This document shows, in pieces, positions 20,051 to 30,391 of a stretch of DNA of 64,000 nt (its first letter is position 1; the number at the start of each line of letters is the position of its first letter). Both the position numbers and the translations under genes were made by a program. The stretch is from Mesorhizobium sp. (GTDB taxonomy: Bacteria > Pseudomonadota > Alphaproteobacteria > Rhizobiales > Rhizobiaceae). The stretch lies in contig NZ_JANINM010000524.1 in NCBI RefSeq assembly GCF_024509055.1, positions 1 through 64,000 on the forward strand, given 5' to 3'. Under the pieces are notes generated by a model. That model did not search any database. It had not been told where the DNA came from and saw nothing but the letters and a program-made list of their open reading frames with translations.

Positions 20051-20179
20051 TGATTAGCCGACAGGCACATGGGCGGACATTGAGCGCCCTAAGTCCCGCG
20101 CAGCATCCCGCGGCCGGGATCCTACAGTCACGGCAAGCCAGCCTGCGAGAGGCGCCGGCAGCGCCCAATGCAATCTTGG

Positions 20180-20196
20180 CACTTATATGATAAGTG
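20180..20196. promoter_or_regulatory. Candidate GntR operator site B, perfect palindrome CACTTATATGATAAGTG upstream of the TPP/hyu operon
   Basis: Perfect 7-3-7 inverted repeat. Confidence 0.8.
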
Positions 20197-20276
20197 ATAT
20201 ATTTGCGGAAAAGTCAAGCCTCTCCCTTCGCCATTTTCATTGCGCAGGGCACTGAAAAGAGAAGGGCGTTTGGCGC

Positions 20277-21020
20277 TTACTCGACCTCAGAGGTCGCCGG
20301 CTCGTTTAGCATGCCGCGGTAGCGGTTCAGGCTTTCCTCGAGGTGAAGCGCCAGGGCGTTCCGAGCACCTTTGGCATCGCCTTGGGTTATCGCCGCCAGA
20401 ATTGCGGAGTGTTCCTTGTTGATCTTTTTCAGGTAGCCCTTCGACGTTGGCGTCGACTGGCGGTGCTTGAGCACAAGGTCGAAATTGATCTCGCGGAACA
20501 CTGCCTCAAGAAAGTTCGGGAAGTGTGGATTGCGAGTGGCACGGGCTATCGCGAGATGAAAATCGAAGTCGGCACGGGCCTCGACTTCCACGTCATTGGT
20601 CTCCAGCGTGTCGAGATAGTCGAATGCCCGCGCTATATCCGCTAAAGCATCCGGAGTACGCCTGGATGCTGCCAGCGCGACGGACTGCATTTCCACCCCG
20701 AGTCTAAGCTCAAGGATCTCCATCGCGGACCGGATATCTTCGATGCGGCTGATCTCGAAGCTTAGGGCCTTGATGTCGCGATCGGTGACGTAGACGCCAG
20801 CTCCCTGCCTGGAGGTCACCTTGCCGGCCACCTTCAATGAGGTCAGGGCTTCACGTATCACGGTGCGGCTGACACCGAACTCCTCGCAAAGCTGCGCGCT
20901 TGAGGGTATCTTCTCGCCGGGCGGATACAGACCCGACTCGATACGTCCCGCGAGCTGTGCTACGACGATTTCGGCTAGGTTGCCTCGCTGCGTGATAACG
21001 GACGACAATACATCCTCCAC
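20277..21020 (-). CDS. GntR-family regulator, FadR/FCD subfamily
   Basis: AGRIESGLYPPGEKIPSSAQLCEEFGVSRTVIREALTSLKVAGKVTSRQGAGVYV plus C-terminal FCD-type domain. Confidence 0.93.
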   Translation of the reverse strand: MEDVLSSVITQRGNLAEIVVAQLAGRIESGLYPPGEKIPSSAQLCEEFGVSRTVIREALTSLKVAGKVTSRQGAGVYVTDRDIKALSFEISRIEDIRSAMEILELRLGVEMQSVALAASRRTPDALADIARAFDYLDTLETNDVEVEARADFDFHLAIARATRNPHFPNFLEAVFREINFDLVLKHRQSTPTSKGYLKKINKEHSAILAAITQGDAKGARNALALHLEESLNRYRGMLNEPATSEVE

Positions 21021-21045
21021 TGCCCAATCAAAGACAGCATCATAT

Positions 21046-21062
21046 CACTTATCACATATCAT
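21046..21062. promoter_or_regulatory. Candidate GntR operator site C (degenerate, CACTTATCACATATCAT) upstream of gntR
   Basis: One conserved half-site CACTTAT. Confidence 0.5.
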
Positions 21063-24000
21063 GCTACTGGCAATCCCGGCGGATTGCCGTTAATCAACAT
21101 GTTCAGCGCCTGAACAGGGTGCAACATCTTGCGTTTGCTTAGAAGTGCTGCCTGCGACCTGCATGAGTACCCCGTCGCCATCAGGACGGTGTCAGTTCCC
21201 GCACCATCGAGTGCCGCCGGCCAACTCATCGCATAGATTTCCTGCGAGAGCGCACGGTTTCGCACCTCGTGTCCGAAGGTTCCCGCCATTCCGCAGCACC
21301 CGATCTCAGCAACGTTCAGATCAACGCCCAGCTTCGCAAAAATCCTCGCCCATAGCCTGAACGCCTCGGAAGCGTTCGTGCGTTCAGTGCAATGACCGAG
21401 CAAAAGATAGCGGCCAAAAAAGCTCTTCTGTGCCGGAGCAAGCCTGTCGACATTATCGACCAGCCACTCTTGCGGCAGAAGAACCCGGGGCGGGATCGAC
21501 CCGAGACTGGCATATTCCCCCCGGTATGTCAGCGTCATCGAAGGATCGATGCCCACGAGGGTAGCGCCAGTCTCTTCGAGACCCTGCAGGTAGCGCGCCG
21601 TTCTCGTCGCGGCCTTTTCGAAGGCGGCTAGATAGCCGTGGACATGCATTGCCTTGCCGTTTGGCAACGGCGCTGACAGGAAGGGCAGGAATCCCATGGA
21701 GGAGGCTAGGTCCACGATGTCGAGGACAATCTGAGGATCGAAATGCTTCGTGAACGCATCCGCCACGAACACTACGGCACGCGAGCGATCTCCAGCCGGC
21801 AAGGCAAGCAGCCGTTCGCGCGTCGCGATTGCGCAACCACGTTGCTTGAGGCTTCGCTTCAATCGGACCGAAGGCATGGACGGCAGCGCAGTGAGGCCGA
21901 TCAAATGCGTTGCAAACTTCCCCGGCGTTGAACGAACGAGCGCGTTGTAGAGCGGCTTGAACGGGGCCACCATCGGCAGCGTGGTCTCTATTGCCGCAAC
22001 GACCGGGTCTTTGAGCGGCCGCAGGTACCGCCCGTAGTAAAGCTCGAGGAATTTTGCGCGGAACGCGGGCACGCTAACCTTCACAGGACATTGTCCAGCG
22101 CAGGCCTTGCAGGCCAGGCAAGTGTCCATGGATTCGCGGACCTCGTGCGAAAAGTCGGATCGATTGGCTGGATTGATCGTGTTCCATGCCCTGACGGCCA
22201 AACGGCCAAGACCATTCGTTGCACGATGGCGCTTGGCCTCATCGAGCGGATCGACCCCCTGGACTGCCAGTAGGCGAAGCCACTCCCGCATCAGGGATGC
22301 CCGGCCCTTCGGAGAAAAACGCCGATCGCGCGTACCTTTGTAGGACGGACACATTACGGAGGTCGCGTCGTAATCAAAGCAAGCGCCATTGCCGTTGCAA
22401 TTGGCCGCGTTGTCGTATGCGCCCCGAATTCCCTGGGCGATCGTCCGATCGAAATCTCCGCGCAGAGGCGCGCTATCGATCTTGGCCAGCGAATCGTCAC
22501 CGGGCGTGCAAATCTTGCCTGGATTCATCTGATTGCGGGGATCGAAAGCTCTCTTTATTTCCTGCAGGGCCGGATACAGATCGCCAAAGTATGCGGGGAC
22601 GTACTCCGAGCGGAGTCCCTTGCCGTGCTCTCCCCACAGGATGCCGCCATGCTTGCGTGTAAGCGCGACTACTGCATCGCTAACGCGCCTTACCAGCGAC
22701 ACATGTTGCGGGCGGGTCAAGTCGAGGGCGGGCCGGACGTGCAGGACCCCGGCATCCACGTGACCGAACATTCCATATTCCAGCCCTTCCGCATCCAGAA
22801 GCTCACGGAATTCACGGATGTAGGCCGCCAAATTTTCCGGAGGAACGGCAGTGTCCTCGACGAAAGCCACCGGCCGCGCCGAGCCTTCCGCGCCCCCTAG
22901 CAGGCCAACTGCACGCTTTCTCATCGCCCAGATCGCATCGATGTCGCCGCCATGGCGCGCAATGGTATGGCCGCCGCGAGCCTCACAAGGTGAAGCCAAC
23001 AGGCCGCTCTCGACCGCCGCAATCTTGCGGGACAATTCCTCCTGGTCGTCGGCCAGCACCTCGACAATGTTGATGCCGTTTGCGGCACCGGATGCTTCAA
23101 TCGGAAAGAACCGCGCGATCGCCGGCCAGCCGCCATCGGCCCTGGCCAAGCCAAGCACCTTTTCATCGATGGTCTCCACCGATGCCACGCTCAAAGCCAC
23201 GAGGTTGCGAGCGTCCTCCAGCGCACCGTTGAAATCGGCATAGCGGATGTTGACCAGGGCGGCATAAGGCGGGATCGGCAATAGATTGAGCTCCGCCTCG
23301 GCGAGCATTGCGAGCGTGCCCTCCGATCCACAAAGCAGCGCATTGAGGTCGAAGCGGCCATCCTCGCGTCGAAGATGCGCAAGATCGTAGCCCGTCATGA
23401 ATCGGTTCAGCTTAGGGAACGTTTGCGCGATCAACTCTCGATGTGAGCGCTCGACGCGGTCAGCCACGCGACAAGCCTCGCCAATGAGACCAGGCATCGC
23501 TTTGAGTGCCTGCAGCCCACCTTCGTCGACGGGTCTTGACCAAAGTGTATAGCCGTCCGCCATCACTACCCGCAACCCGATCACGTGGTTGCTGGTCTTG
23601 CCGTATAGGCATGACCCTTGGCCGCACGCGTCCGTGCTGACCATACCTCCGATCGTTGCGCGATTTGAGGTCGACAATTCCGGCGCGAAGAATAGCCCAT
23701 AGGGCTTGAGAGCAGCGTTGAGTTGATCCTTGACCACGCCGGCCTCAACTCGGGCGACGCGCCGGATCGGATCGATCTCAAGTATCCTGGTCATATGCCG
23801 GGAACAGTCCACGACCAGGCTTTTGGTCAGGGATTGACCATTTGTGCCTGTGCCGCCACCGCGCATCGCAATCGAGACATCGCCGAATGCGGGCTCGGAG
23901 AGAATCCGCGCCAGGACCTCCAGGTCCTCAATGCCTCGGGGGAAAAGGACGCCTTGCGGCATGACCTGATAGATGGAGTTGTCTGTGGAGTAGACGGCCC

Positions 24001-24112
24001 TAACGCTGGCGCCGGTCGCGATCTCGCCCCGGAAGCCTGCCTCGGTCAGCCGCTCGAAGATACCCGGTGACGCGAGGATTTCCTCTCTGTCTGAGGCAAG
24101 GCAGGGAATCAT
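21059..24112 (-). CDS. FAD-linked oxidase fused to Fe-S (GlcD/GlpC-type) domain, D-2-hydroxyacid dehydrogenase-like (YdiJ-like)
   Basis: FAD_binding_4 motif MRGGGTGTNGQSL, CLACKACAGQCPVKV iron-sulfur motif, C-terminal CCG-type region; 1017 aa. Confidence 0.9.
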   Translation of the reverse strand: MIPCLASDREEILASPGIFERLTEAGFRGEIATGASVRAVYSTDNSIYQVMPQGVLFPRGIEDLEVLARILSEPAFGDVSIAMRGGGTGTNGQSLTKSLVVDCSRHMTRILEIDPIRRVARVEAGVVKDQLNAALKPYGLFFAPELSTSNRATIGGMVSTDACGQGSCLYGKTSNHVIGLRVVMADGYTLWSRPVDEGGLQALKAMPGLIGEACRVADRVERSHRELIAQTFPKLNRFMTGYDLAHLRREDGRFDLNALLCGSEGTLAMLAEAELNLLPIPPYAALVNIRYADFNGALEDARNLVALSVASVETIDEKVLGLARADGGWPAIARFFPIEASGAANGINIVEVLADDQEELSRKIAAVESGLLASPCEARGGHTIARHGGDIDAIWAMRKRAVGLLGGAEGSARPVAFVEDTAVPPENLAAYIREFRELLDAEGLEYGMFGHVDAGVLHVRPALDLTRPQHVSLVRRVSDAVVALTRKHGGILWGEHGKGLRSEYVPAYFGDLYPALQEIKRAFDPRNQMNPGKICTPGDDSLAKIDSAPLRGDFDRTIAQGIRGAYDNAANCNGNGACFDYDATSVMCPSYKGTRDRRFSPKGRASLMREWLRLLAVQGVDPLDEAKRHRATNGLGRLAVRAWNTINPANRSDFSHEVRESMDTCLACKACAGQCPVKVSVPAFRAKFLELYYGRYLRPLKDPVVAAIETTLPMVAPFKPLYNALVRSTPGKFATHLIGLTALPSMPSVRLKRSLKQRGCAIATRERLLALPAGDRSRAVVFVADAFTKHFDPQIVLDIVDLASSMGFLPFLSAPLPNGKAMHVHGYLAAFEKAATRTARYLQGLEETGATLVGIDPSMTLTYRGEYASLGSIPPRVLLPQEWLVDNVDRLAPAQKSFFGRYLLLGHCTERTNASEAFRLWARIFAKLGVDLNVAEIGCCGMAGTFGHEVRNRALSQEIYAMSWPAALDGAGTDTVLMATGYSCRSQAALLSKRKMLHPVQALNMLINGNPPGLPVA

Positions 24113-24147
24113 TCGGCATCCGCGAAGAAATTTCTTGTGCTAATCTC

Positions 24148-24164
24148 AAGTTAGCATATAAGTG
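24148..24164. promoter_or_regulatory. Candidate GntR operator site D (half-site ATAAGTG) in the divergent 24112/24203 region
   Basis: aagttagCATATAAGTG; right half plus spacer conserved. Confidence 0.5.
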
Positions 24165-24202
24165 ATAACATACCAATCTCGCATTCGATAGGGGATTTCT
24201 CG

Positions 24203-24952
24203 ATGCAGGGCCAGACTGCGATTATCGTCGGCGGCGCCTCCGGTCTCGGCCTAGTGACCGCGAAACTTATGATCACTCACGGGGCTGCAAAAATCGGTCT
24301 GATCGATCGGAACGAAACTCTTCTGGCCTCTTCCGCCCAGAGCCTGCGGGAACTTGGGGCCGATGTGGCGACGGCGGCAGCCGACATATCGAGGGCCGAA
24401 ACCGCCCATCGCGGCTTCAACGAGATCGTGGACAAGCTCGGGCGCATCCATGCCCTTGTTAACAGCGCCGCAATCTATCCCCGCAAGGCGATTCTAGACA
24501 TCACCGATGACGAATGGGACCTGGAGAACGCAATCAACATCAAGGGTACGTACCACATGATGGTCGCCGCGGTTCGGCACATGCGGGATTTCGTCAGCCC
24601 GCCCGAGGTGACAGGCCGCATCGTCAACGTAACCTCGGTGGACGCCTTCAAGGCGCATCCGCAAAACGCTCACTACGCCGCGACCAAGGCGGCAGTCGTG
24701 AGCCTCACCAAGTCCTTTGCCCAGGAATGCGCCAAGGATCAAATCCTGGTCAACTCGGTCGCGCCGGCGGGCTTCGCCACCGACAGGGCGAAGGAGCTTG
24801 GGTTCCTCCCTGAACTAGCCAAGGCCAGCGCACTGGGCCGCGCAGCGGAGCCAGTCGAGATGGCGCAATGGATCGTCATGATGGCGAGCGCCCGAAACAC
24901 CTACGCCACGGGTGAAAACGTCGTGATCAGCGGCGGATACATCTATGTCTGA
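24203..24952 (+). CDS. Short-chain dehydrogenase/reductase (SDR)
   Basis: [28 protein letters not shown]. Confidence 0.92.
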   Translation: MQGQTAIIVGGASGLGLVTAKLMITHGAAKIGLIDRNETLLASSAQSLRELGADVATAAADISRAETAHRGFNEIVDKLGRIHALVNSAAIYPRKAILDITDDEWDLENAINIKGTYHMMVAAVRHMRDFVSPPEVTGRIVNVTSVDAFKAHPQNAHYAATKAAVVSLTKSFAQECAKDQILVNSVAPAGFATDRAKELGFLPELAKASALGRAAEPVEMAQWIVMMASARNTYATGENVVISGGYIYV

Positions 24953-25694
24953 CGCGATTGCACCCTATCGCACAGCCGTCGTAACCGGGGCCACGAGCGG
25001 TATCGGTCGGGCGATCGTTTTCGCCCTTAGGAAGCGCGGCCTTGGGGTTTACGCCGTGGGGCGCAACCAGGATCAGCTCAGCGAGCTTGCAGACCTATGC
25101 GGCGCCCTTCCTGTTCGGGCGGATGTCCGCGAGACGGGAACGATTGCCGCGGCGCTGGCGGGCGTGGACATCGACATTCTCATCAACAATGCAGGCATCC
25201 TTTCTAGCCGGGCGACCTTCTTTGAGATCGATCCTGCCGAGATCGATGCCATGATCGACGTCAACCTCAAGGCACCGATGCATCTGACCCGAGCCCTGCT
25301 GCCGGGGATGGTTTCCCGCAAAAGGGGGCATCTGATCTACATAGGATCGAGCGGCGGGCAGGCGCCTTACCCGGCGATGGCCGCCTATGGCCCTTCCAAA
25401 GCAGGCCTCAGCCTGTTCTGCGACAACCTGAGATGCGACCTCTTGGGCACCTCGGTCCGCGTTAGCGAGATCGTTCCAGGCCGGGTCCAGACTGGGCTAT
25501 ACAGGACGTCGATACCAAACAACCAGGCCCAGGCTGTACTCTACGACGGGTATCGGCCCATCCAGCCGGAACAGATCGCGACAATCGTGACCAGCGTGAT
25601 CGACCTGCCAAGCTTCGTCGACGTCTCGCGCGTCGAGGTGTTTCCGACCGACCAGGCGGCGGGCGGCGGCACGATGGTTAAGCATGTCCCGTGA
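24945..25694 (+). CDS. Short-chain dehydrogenase/reductase (SDR)
   Basis: [28 protein letters not shown]; overlaps previous gene by 8 nt. Confidence 0.92.
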   Translation: MSDAIAPYRTAVVTGATSGIGRAIVFALRKRGLGVYAVGRNQDQLSELADLCGALPVRADVRETGTIAAALAGVDIDILINNAGILSSRATFFEIDPAEIDAMIDVNLKAPMHLTRALLPGMVSRKRGHLIYIGSSGGQAPYPAMAAYGPSKAGLSLFCDNLRCDLLGTSVRVSEIVPGRVQTGLYRTSIPNNQAQAVLYDGYRPIQPEQIATIVTSVIDLPSFVDVSRVEVFPTDQAAGGGTMVKHVP

Positions 25695-26193
25695 TCCTGC
25701 TGCGCGGTGTCGCGCGAAGTCGCTCAAGGCCGCCAAAGGCCTAAGCGGCTGGCGAAACTGAGGTCCCCAAGGCAAGAATCCAATGGCTCAAACCGAGATG
25801 GCGCCTGCATTGGCGATAATCAAAGGCGGTCGGGACCGACGCGAGCTCGCGCCGGCTTACCGGCCGATCGGGCTGAGGGCTGTGCTTGCAGCCTACTCGG
25901 TTCAGGCGAAGCCGGAACATAATCGGGGCCAGTCCCGAGGGCATCTTGCCATAGTGCGGGTATCGGAAGGAAAAGCCCGGACGTAAATGCGCCGCCCGCC
26001 CAGGACGCGGCCGCCGCGGAGCCGATGCGGCGGCTCGACCGGGCATTCCGGTTTCCACGCCTGGATGGCTGAGCCGTCACGATCATCAAGCTTCGCATCG
26101 ATAAGCTTTAGTGACTCAATCCAACGCAAATGATAACCGAAAGGAGCGTCTGGCGGCGGACGGCGTGCGTCAACTGATGGAGCGGGTGCATCC

Positions 26194-27138
26194 GTGGCTG
26201 ATCTTTTCGAGCGGGTCACGCTCCGCCAGCTGCAAATCTTCCTGGCTGCAGTGGAACACCGCAGTTTCTGGCGCGCTGCATCACAGCTGGACCTGTCTCC
26301 CCCAGCGGTGTCCATGCAAATGGCCAAGCTTTCGGAGGCACTTGGATCTCCGCTTTTCGAGAAGGACGGCAGGTCGATACAGCTAACGGCCGCGGCGACG
26401 GCGCTCATTCCATACGCTGAGCGGATGACCGAGGCGCTGCACGAGGCTCAAAGTGCCCTCAGCGCCCTGCAAGGCCGGCTGAATGGCCTGGTGCGCGTGG
26501 CGATGGTAACCACGTCCAGAAATTTTGGACCGCACTTGCTCCAGGAGTTCCGCCGAAGGCACCCGGACGTCGTCATCGAAACGACCATTGCGAACCGGGA
26601 AGGCGTCATCAGACGCCTGGAGGCCAATCAAATTGACATCGCTCTCATGGGGCGCCCGCCGCAGCGGATCGAGGTCGAGGCGCGGCCGTTCGCCAAACAT
26701 CCGTATGTCCTCATAGGACACCCAGCCAGCGCCTTGGCGAAGCGGAAGATGATTTCGCGGCGAGAGTTGTCACATCAGACCTTTTTCGTTCGCGAAGAGG
26801 GATCCGGGACACGAATGGTGCACGAGAACTACTTTCTCGGTGAAAAGCTGCCGCTGCCGAACGCGTCGATGATGGACAGCAATGAGAACATTAAGCAGGC
26901 CGTCATGGCCGATATGGGGATCGCCTTCATTTCTGCCCACACGGTGGCACTCGAGCTCGAAGCCGGAAAGCTGGCTATCCTCGCGGCAGACGGCATGCCG
27001 ACGATGCGCGAATGGTACGTGCTGCACCTAAAGGGCAAGAAACTCAGTCCAGCTGCGCTGAGCTTCAAGGAGTTCGTGCAGGATGAAGGTCCCGGGCTGA
27101 TGCGGACCCTCTTCAAGAGGTTCGAAAAATGGGCGTAA
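26194..27138 (+). CDS. LysR-family transcriptional regulator (CbbR-like)
   Basis: TLRQLQIFLAAVEHRSFWRAASQLDLSPPAVSMQMAKLSEALGSPLFEKDGR. Confidence 0.92.
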   Translation: MADLFERVTLRQLQIFLAAVEHRSFWRAASQLDLSPPAVSMQMAKLSEALGSPLFEKDGRSIQLTAAATALIPYAERMTEALHEAQSALSALQGRLNGLVRVAMVTTSRNFGPHLLQEFRRRHPDVVIETTIANREGVIRRLEANQIDIALMGRPPQRIEVEARPFAKHPYVLIGHPASALAKRKMISRRELSHQTFFVREEGSGTRMVHENYFLGEKLPLPNASMMDSNENIKQAVMADMGIAFISAHTVALELEAGKLAILAADGMPTMREWYVLHLKGKKLSPAALSFKEFVQDEGPGLMRTLFKRFEKWA

Positions 27139-27157
27139 GGCTAGCCGGGCGTTGGAC

Positions 27158-28651
27158 TTAATTGCGGCGCCACTCCCTCGGGCCGATGGCATGGATCGAA
27201 GTTCCGCGGCTGTCGACTGCGACCGTCACCGGCATGTCTTCCACGCGCAGGCGATAGATCGCCTCCATGCCAAGGTCGGCATAGGCGACAACCTCAGCCG
27301 TCCTGACAGCCTTCGAGACAAGGTAGGCCGCACCGCCGACCGCGATCAGATAGGCAGCCTTGTGGCGGGCGATTGCCTCGATAGCCTCCGCACCCCGCTC
27401 AGCTTTCCCGATCATCACTCGCAACCCGGTCCCGGACAGAATCTCTTCGACGAAGCGGTCCATGCGCGTCGCCGTGGTTGGACCCGCCGGACCGATCACC
27501 TCACCGCCTGCTGGCTGGACAGGGCCGACATAGTAGATGGCGCGCCCCTGGAGATCGACGGGCGGCTTCTCGCCGGCGCGCAACGTCTCCACCATTCGCC
27601 TGTGCGCGGCATCGCGACCTGTGAAGAGGGTACCCGACAACAGCAGCGTCTCGCCGGGCCGCCAGGCAGCGATCTCCGCATCGTCGAGGCGGTCGAGGTT
27701 GACGCGGCGGGCTGCAGCCGCGCTCTGCTCCAGCACGACATTGGGCCAGTCATCGGAGTTTGGGGCGTCGAAACGCGCAGGACCCGAGCCGTCCAGCTCG
27801 AAATGGATGTGGCGGGCCGCCGCGCAGTTCGGAATGAGCGCGATAGGCAGCGATGCCGCGTGGGTGGGGAAAGAACGCAACTTGACGTCCAGGACGGTCG
27901 TGAGCCCCCCCAAGCCCTGCGCGCCGATTCCGAGCGCGTTCACCCGCTCGAAAATCTCCAGCCGCAGCTCTTCAATCCTTGAGCCCGGGCCCCGGCGCTT
28001 GATATCCAGCATATCCAGCGGCTCGTTGAGGGATTCCTTCGCCATCGCCATGGCCTTGTCGACGCTGCCGCCGACACCGATCCCGAGGATGCCCGGCGGA
28101 CACCATCCCGCCCCTAGCGTCTCTACCGTTCGCACGACCCAGTCCGCAATGGATTCACCGGGATCAAGGACCGTGAATTTGGCCTTGTTCTCCGAGCCTC
28201 CGCCCTTTGCCGAAACGTCGACGGTCACCCTGCTTCCCGCAACCAGCTCTACGTTCACCATCGCAGGCGTGTTGTCCCCGCTGTTCACGCGCCCGAACAG
28301 GGGATCATGCACCATCGAGGCGCGGAGGGGATTGTCGCTGGCCTTCCAGGCGCGGCGCACTGCCTTGTCTACGAGATCTTGCAAAGACCGCCCGGTAAGG
28401 ATTCGGGCTCCGATGCCGAGCTTGACGAAGACGTTTGCAGTGCCCGTGTCCTGGCAAATGGGCCGTCGTCCAACGGCGCACATCCGGGAGTTCATCAGGA
28501 TTTGCCCGATGGCCTGCTTTGCCGATGCGCTTTCCTCCCGTTCGTAGGCCGCGGCCAAGCCGCGGATGAAGTCCGGAGGATGATAGTAGGAGATAAACTG
28601 CAGCGCCTCGGCAATGCTGTCTATGAAGTCTGCTTCCCTGATCTCAGCCAT
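27158..28651 (-). CDS. Class I fumarate hydratase family protein (candidate mesaconase)
   Basis: Fused alpha/beta fumarase I architecture; RRPICQDTGTANVFVKLG, GPAGPTTATRMDRFVEEIL; start from MAEIREADF preferred. Confidence 0.88.
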   Translation of the reverse strand: MAEIREADFIDSIAEALQFISYYHPPDFIRGLAAAYEREESASAKQAIGQILMNSRMCAVGRRPICQDTGTANVFVKLGIGARILTGRSLQDLVDKAVRRAWKASDNPLRASMVHDPLFGRVNSGDNTPAMVNVELVAGSRVTVDVSAKGGGSENKAKFTVLDPGESIADWVVRTVETLGAGWCPPGILGIGVGGSVDKAMAMAKESLNEPLDMLDIKRRGPGSRIEELRLEIFERVNALGIGAQGLGGLTTVLDVKLRSFPTHAASLPIALIPNCAAARHIHFELDGSGPARFDAPNSDDWPNVVLEQSAAAARRVNLDRLDDAEIAAWRPGETLLLSGTLFTGRDAAHRRMVETLRAGEKPPVDLQGRAIYYVGPVQPAGGEVIGPAGPTTATRMDRFVEEILSGTGLRVMIGKAERGAEAIEAIARHKAAYLIAVGGAAYLVSKAVRTAEVVAYADLGMEAIYRLRVEDMPVTVAVDSRGTSIHAIGPREWRRN

Positions 28652-28658
28652 CGCGGAT

Positions 28659-28982
28659 CTACGCTTCGGGATCGAAGGGCACGCCGAGGAGAGGCGCATG
28701 CTGCTGCGCCCCATAGACATCGGTTTCGCCAACTGCCGCCGACGGGAGGCGTCGTTTGATAGTCGCCTTTATGGCGTTCGCTGGTTCGAAGGCCACGATA
28801 TCAAGAACGTCTTCCTCCGGAACCCCATAGAGACGGCTGATCAGCCCCTTGTTGATCAACTGGGTGTCGCGTGCCCGTTCGAAGGCTCTCCGTTCCTTGA
28901 AGATGACATCGAGCGTCAGCTCGAACGGCCCGGCGTTCTTGCTGCGCACTACGAGTGCCGCATCCGCGAGAGTGCCCTTCAT
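28659..28982 (-). CDS. DUF4387-type protein
   Basis: 107 aa, LADAALVVRSKNAGPFELTLDVIFKERRAFERAR; adjacent to DUF1446/AtuA as commonly seen. Confidence 0.75.
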   Translation of the reverse strand: MKGTLADAALVVRSKNAGPFELTLDVIFKERRAFERARDTQLINKGLISRLYGVPEEDVLDIVAFEPANAIKATIKRRLPSAAVGETDVYGAQQHAPLLGVPFDPEA

Positions 28983-30391
28983 GGTAGCTTGCCCTGCAGT
29001 TCGGAAATCTCGATGACGGGAAACAGGCTACGAGGGCTATCCACTTCCAACAGATGGTAGAGGCTGAATTCGTAGACCTGTCCGGCCTTGAAATCCGACG
29101 GCGAGTAAGGGAAGGCCAGATTGCCGGCCGTCGAGATGCGGCCAGGATAGCCGAAGTGCAGCATCGTCGCCCGGGCGAAGCCGCAGATCGTGTCTGCAAG
29201 CGCCTGGGTCTCGGCCACCGCTTCGATCACGAGGCAGATTTCATGCGAGGTGATCGTCTTCAGAGGCTCGAGTTCGCCCATGACGCCATCCCTGCCATAG
29301 ACGCGAACGATCAGCTGATAGGCAGTGTCGGGGACATGGGAAAAGTTGTCAGCGACGCGGCGGCGAACCCCGTCGATGATCGTGTCGACCTGGGAAATGA
29401 AGACCGGATCCCGGGCACCTGCGATCGAGACGGTACGGCAACCGGCAGGCGAGGCACCTTCGAGCTTCACTCTGTAGGGGCGCGACGGCACGAAACGGCT
29501 GCCGGAAACGCGCACCCGCTGCTCGTCCAACTGCTCGAACCGCGTCTGCGTGAGGTCTAGCGCGCCGCCGGGGCCGGGCAGGTGATATGGATCGCTCTTC
29601 TCATAAAGCGTGTGCGCCGCAACCGATGCCACTGTGCAGCGTCGACTTGCAGAAAGCGCCTGAAGCGTGAAGCTGTCTTCCGACAACGTGCCGAGCATGC
29701 AGTCGCTGCCGCTGCCTGGCGTCGCGGCGATGGCGGCGCATTCTAGAATCTTGCCCATGTGCAGAGCTAGCCCGCGGTCGAAGCCGCGCGCAATCGGGAC
29801 GGCGGCGAAGACAGCCGGATCGTAGCAGCGCCCGGCGACGACGACATCCGCCCCACGCGCAAGAGCATCGAGAAGCGGCTCCTCTCCCATCTGAGCTACG
29901 ATGTGCGTACTGGCGTTGATTGTCTCGCGAGTCGCTGCAGGCACTCCGGGGAGTGTATCCACCTTGCCGCGGGCCAAGGCATCGCAAAGGGCCGCCTTCT
30001 CGATATCGGCGGGGATCGATGCCAGGCATCCTTGAAGCTGGTCTTCGGTCGCGACTTCTCGAACGATGTCAACGGTCCAATCGAGATGGGGCCGGGCGCC
30101 GCAGCCACCGGCGCTGCCTATCAACAACGGGATGTCCCGCCCCCTCGCGGCGCGCAGCATGAGCCGAAGGTCGCGCTTCACCGCCGCGCGGTCGGTGAAC
30201 GACACCCCAGCCCCCAGATAGTACGGGCCGGGATCGCTCGATCCGGCATCGACTGCGATGACATCTGGATCGTGGGCCAGGCCCGCTTCGAAGGACGCCT
30301 CTGGAAAGCCGTAGCCGAGAATCGCTGTCGGCGAGAGCACCTTGATTTCCCGCTGTGCGGTCGAGCCCGCCTGGTTTCCGGTCGGCTTCAT
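28979..30391 (-). CDS. AtuA-like (DUF1446, acyclic terpene utilization) family protein
   Basis: LSPTAILGYGFPEASFEAGLAHDPDVIAVDAGSSDPGPYYLG; 470 aa. Confidence 0.82.
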   Translation of the reverse strand: MKPTGNQAGSTAQREIKVLSPTAILGYGFPEASFEAGLAHDPDVIAVDAGSSDPGPYYLGAGVSFTDRAAVKRDLRLMLRAARGRDIPLLIGSAGGCGARPHLDWTVDIVREVATEDQLQGCLASIPADIEKAALCDALARGKVDTLPGVPAATRETINASTHIVAQMGEEPLLDALARGADVVVAGRCYDPAVFAAVPIARGFDRGLALHMGKILECAAIAATPGSGSDCMLGTLSEDSFTLQALSASRRCTVASVAAHTLYEKSDPYHLPGPGGALDLTQTRFEQLDEQRVRVSGSRFVPSRPYRVKLEGASPAGCRTVSIAGARDPVFISQVDTIIDGVRRRVADNFSHVPDTAYQLIVRVYGRDGVMGELEPLKTITSHEICLVIEAVAETQALADTICGFARATMLHFGYPGRISTAGNLAFPYSPSDFKAGQVYEFSLYHLLEVDSPRSLFPVIEISELQGKLP

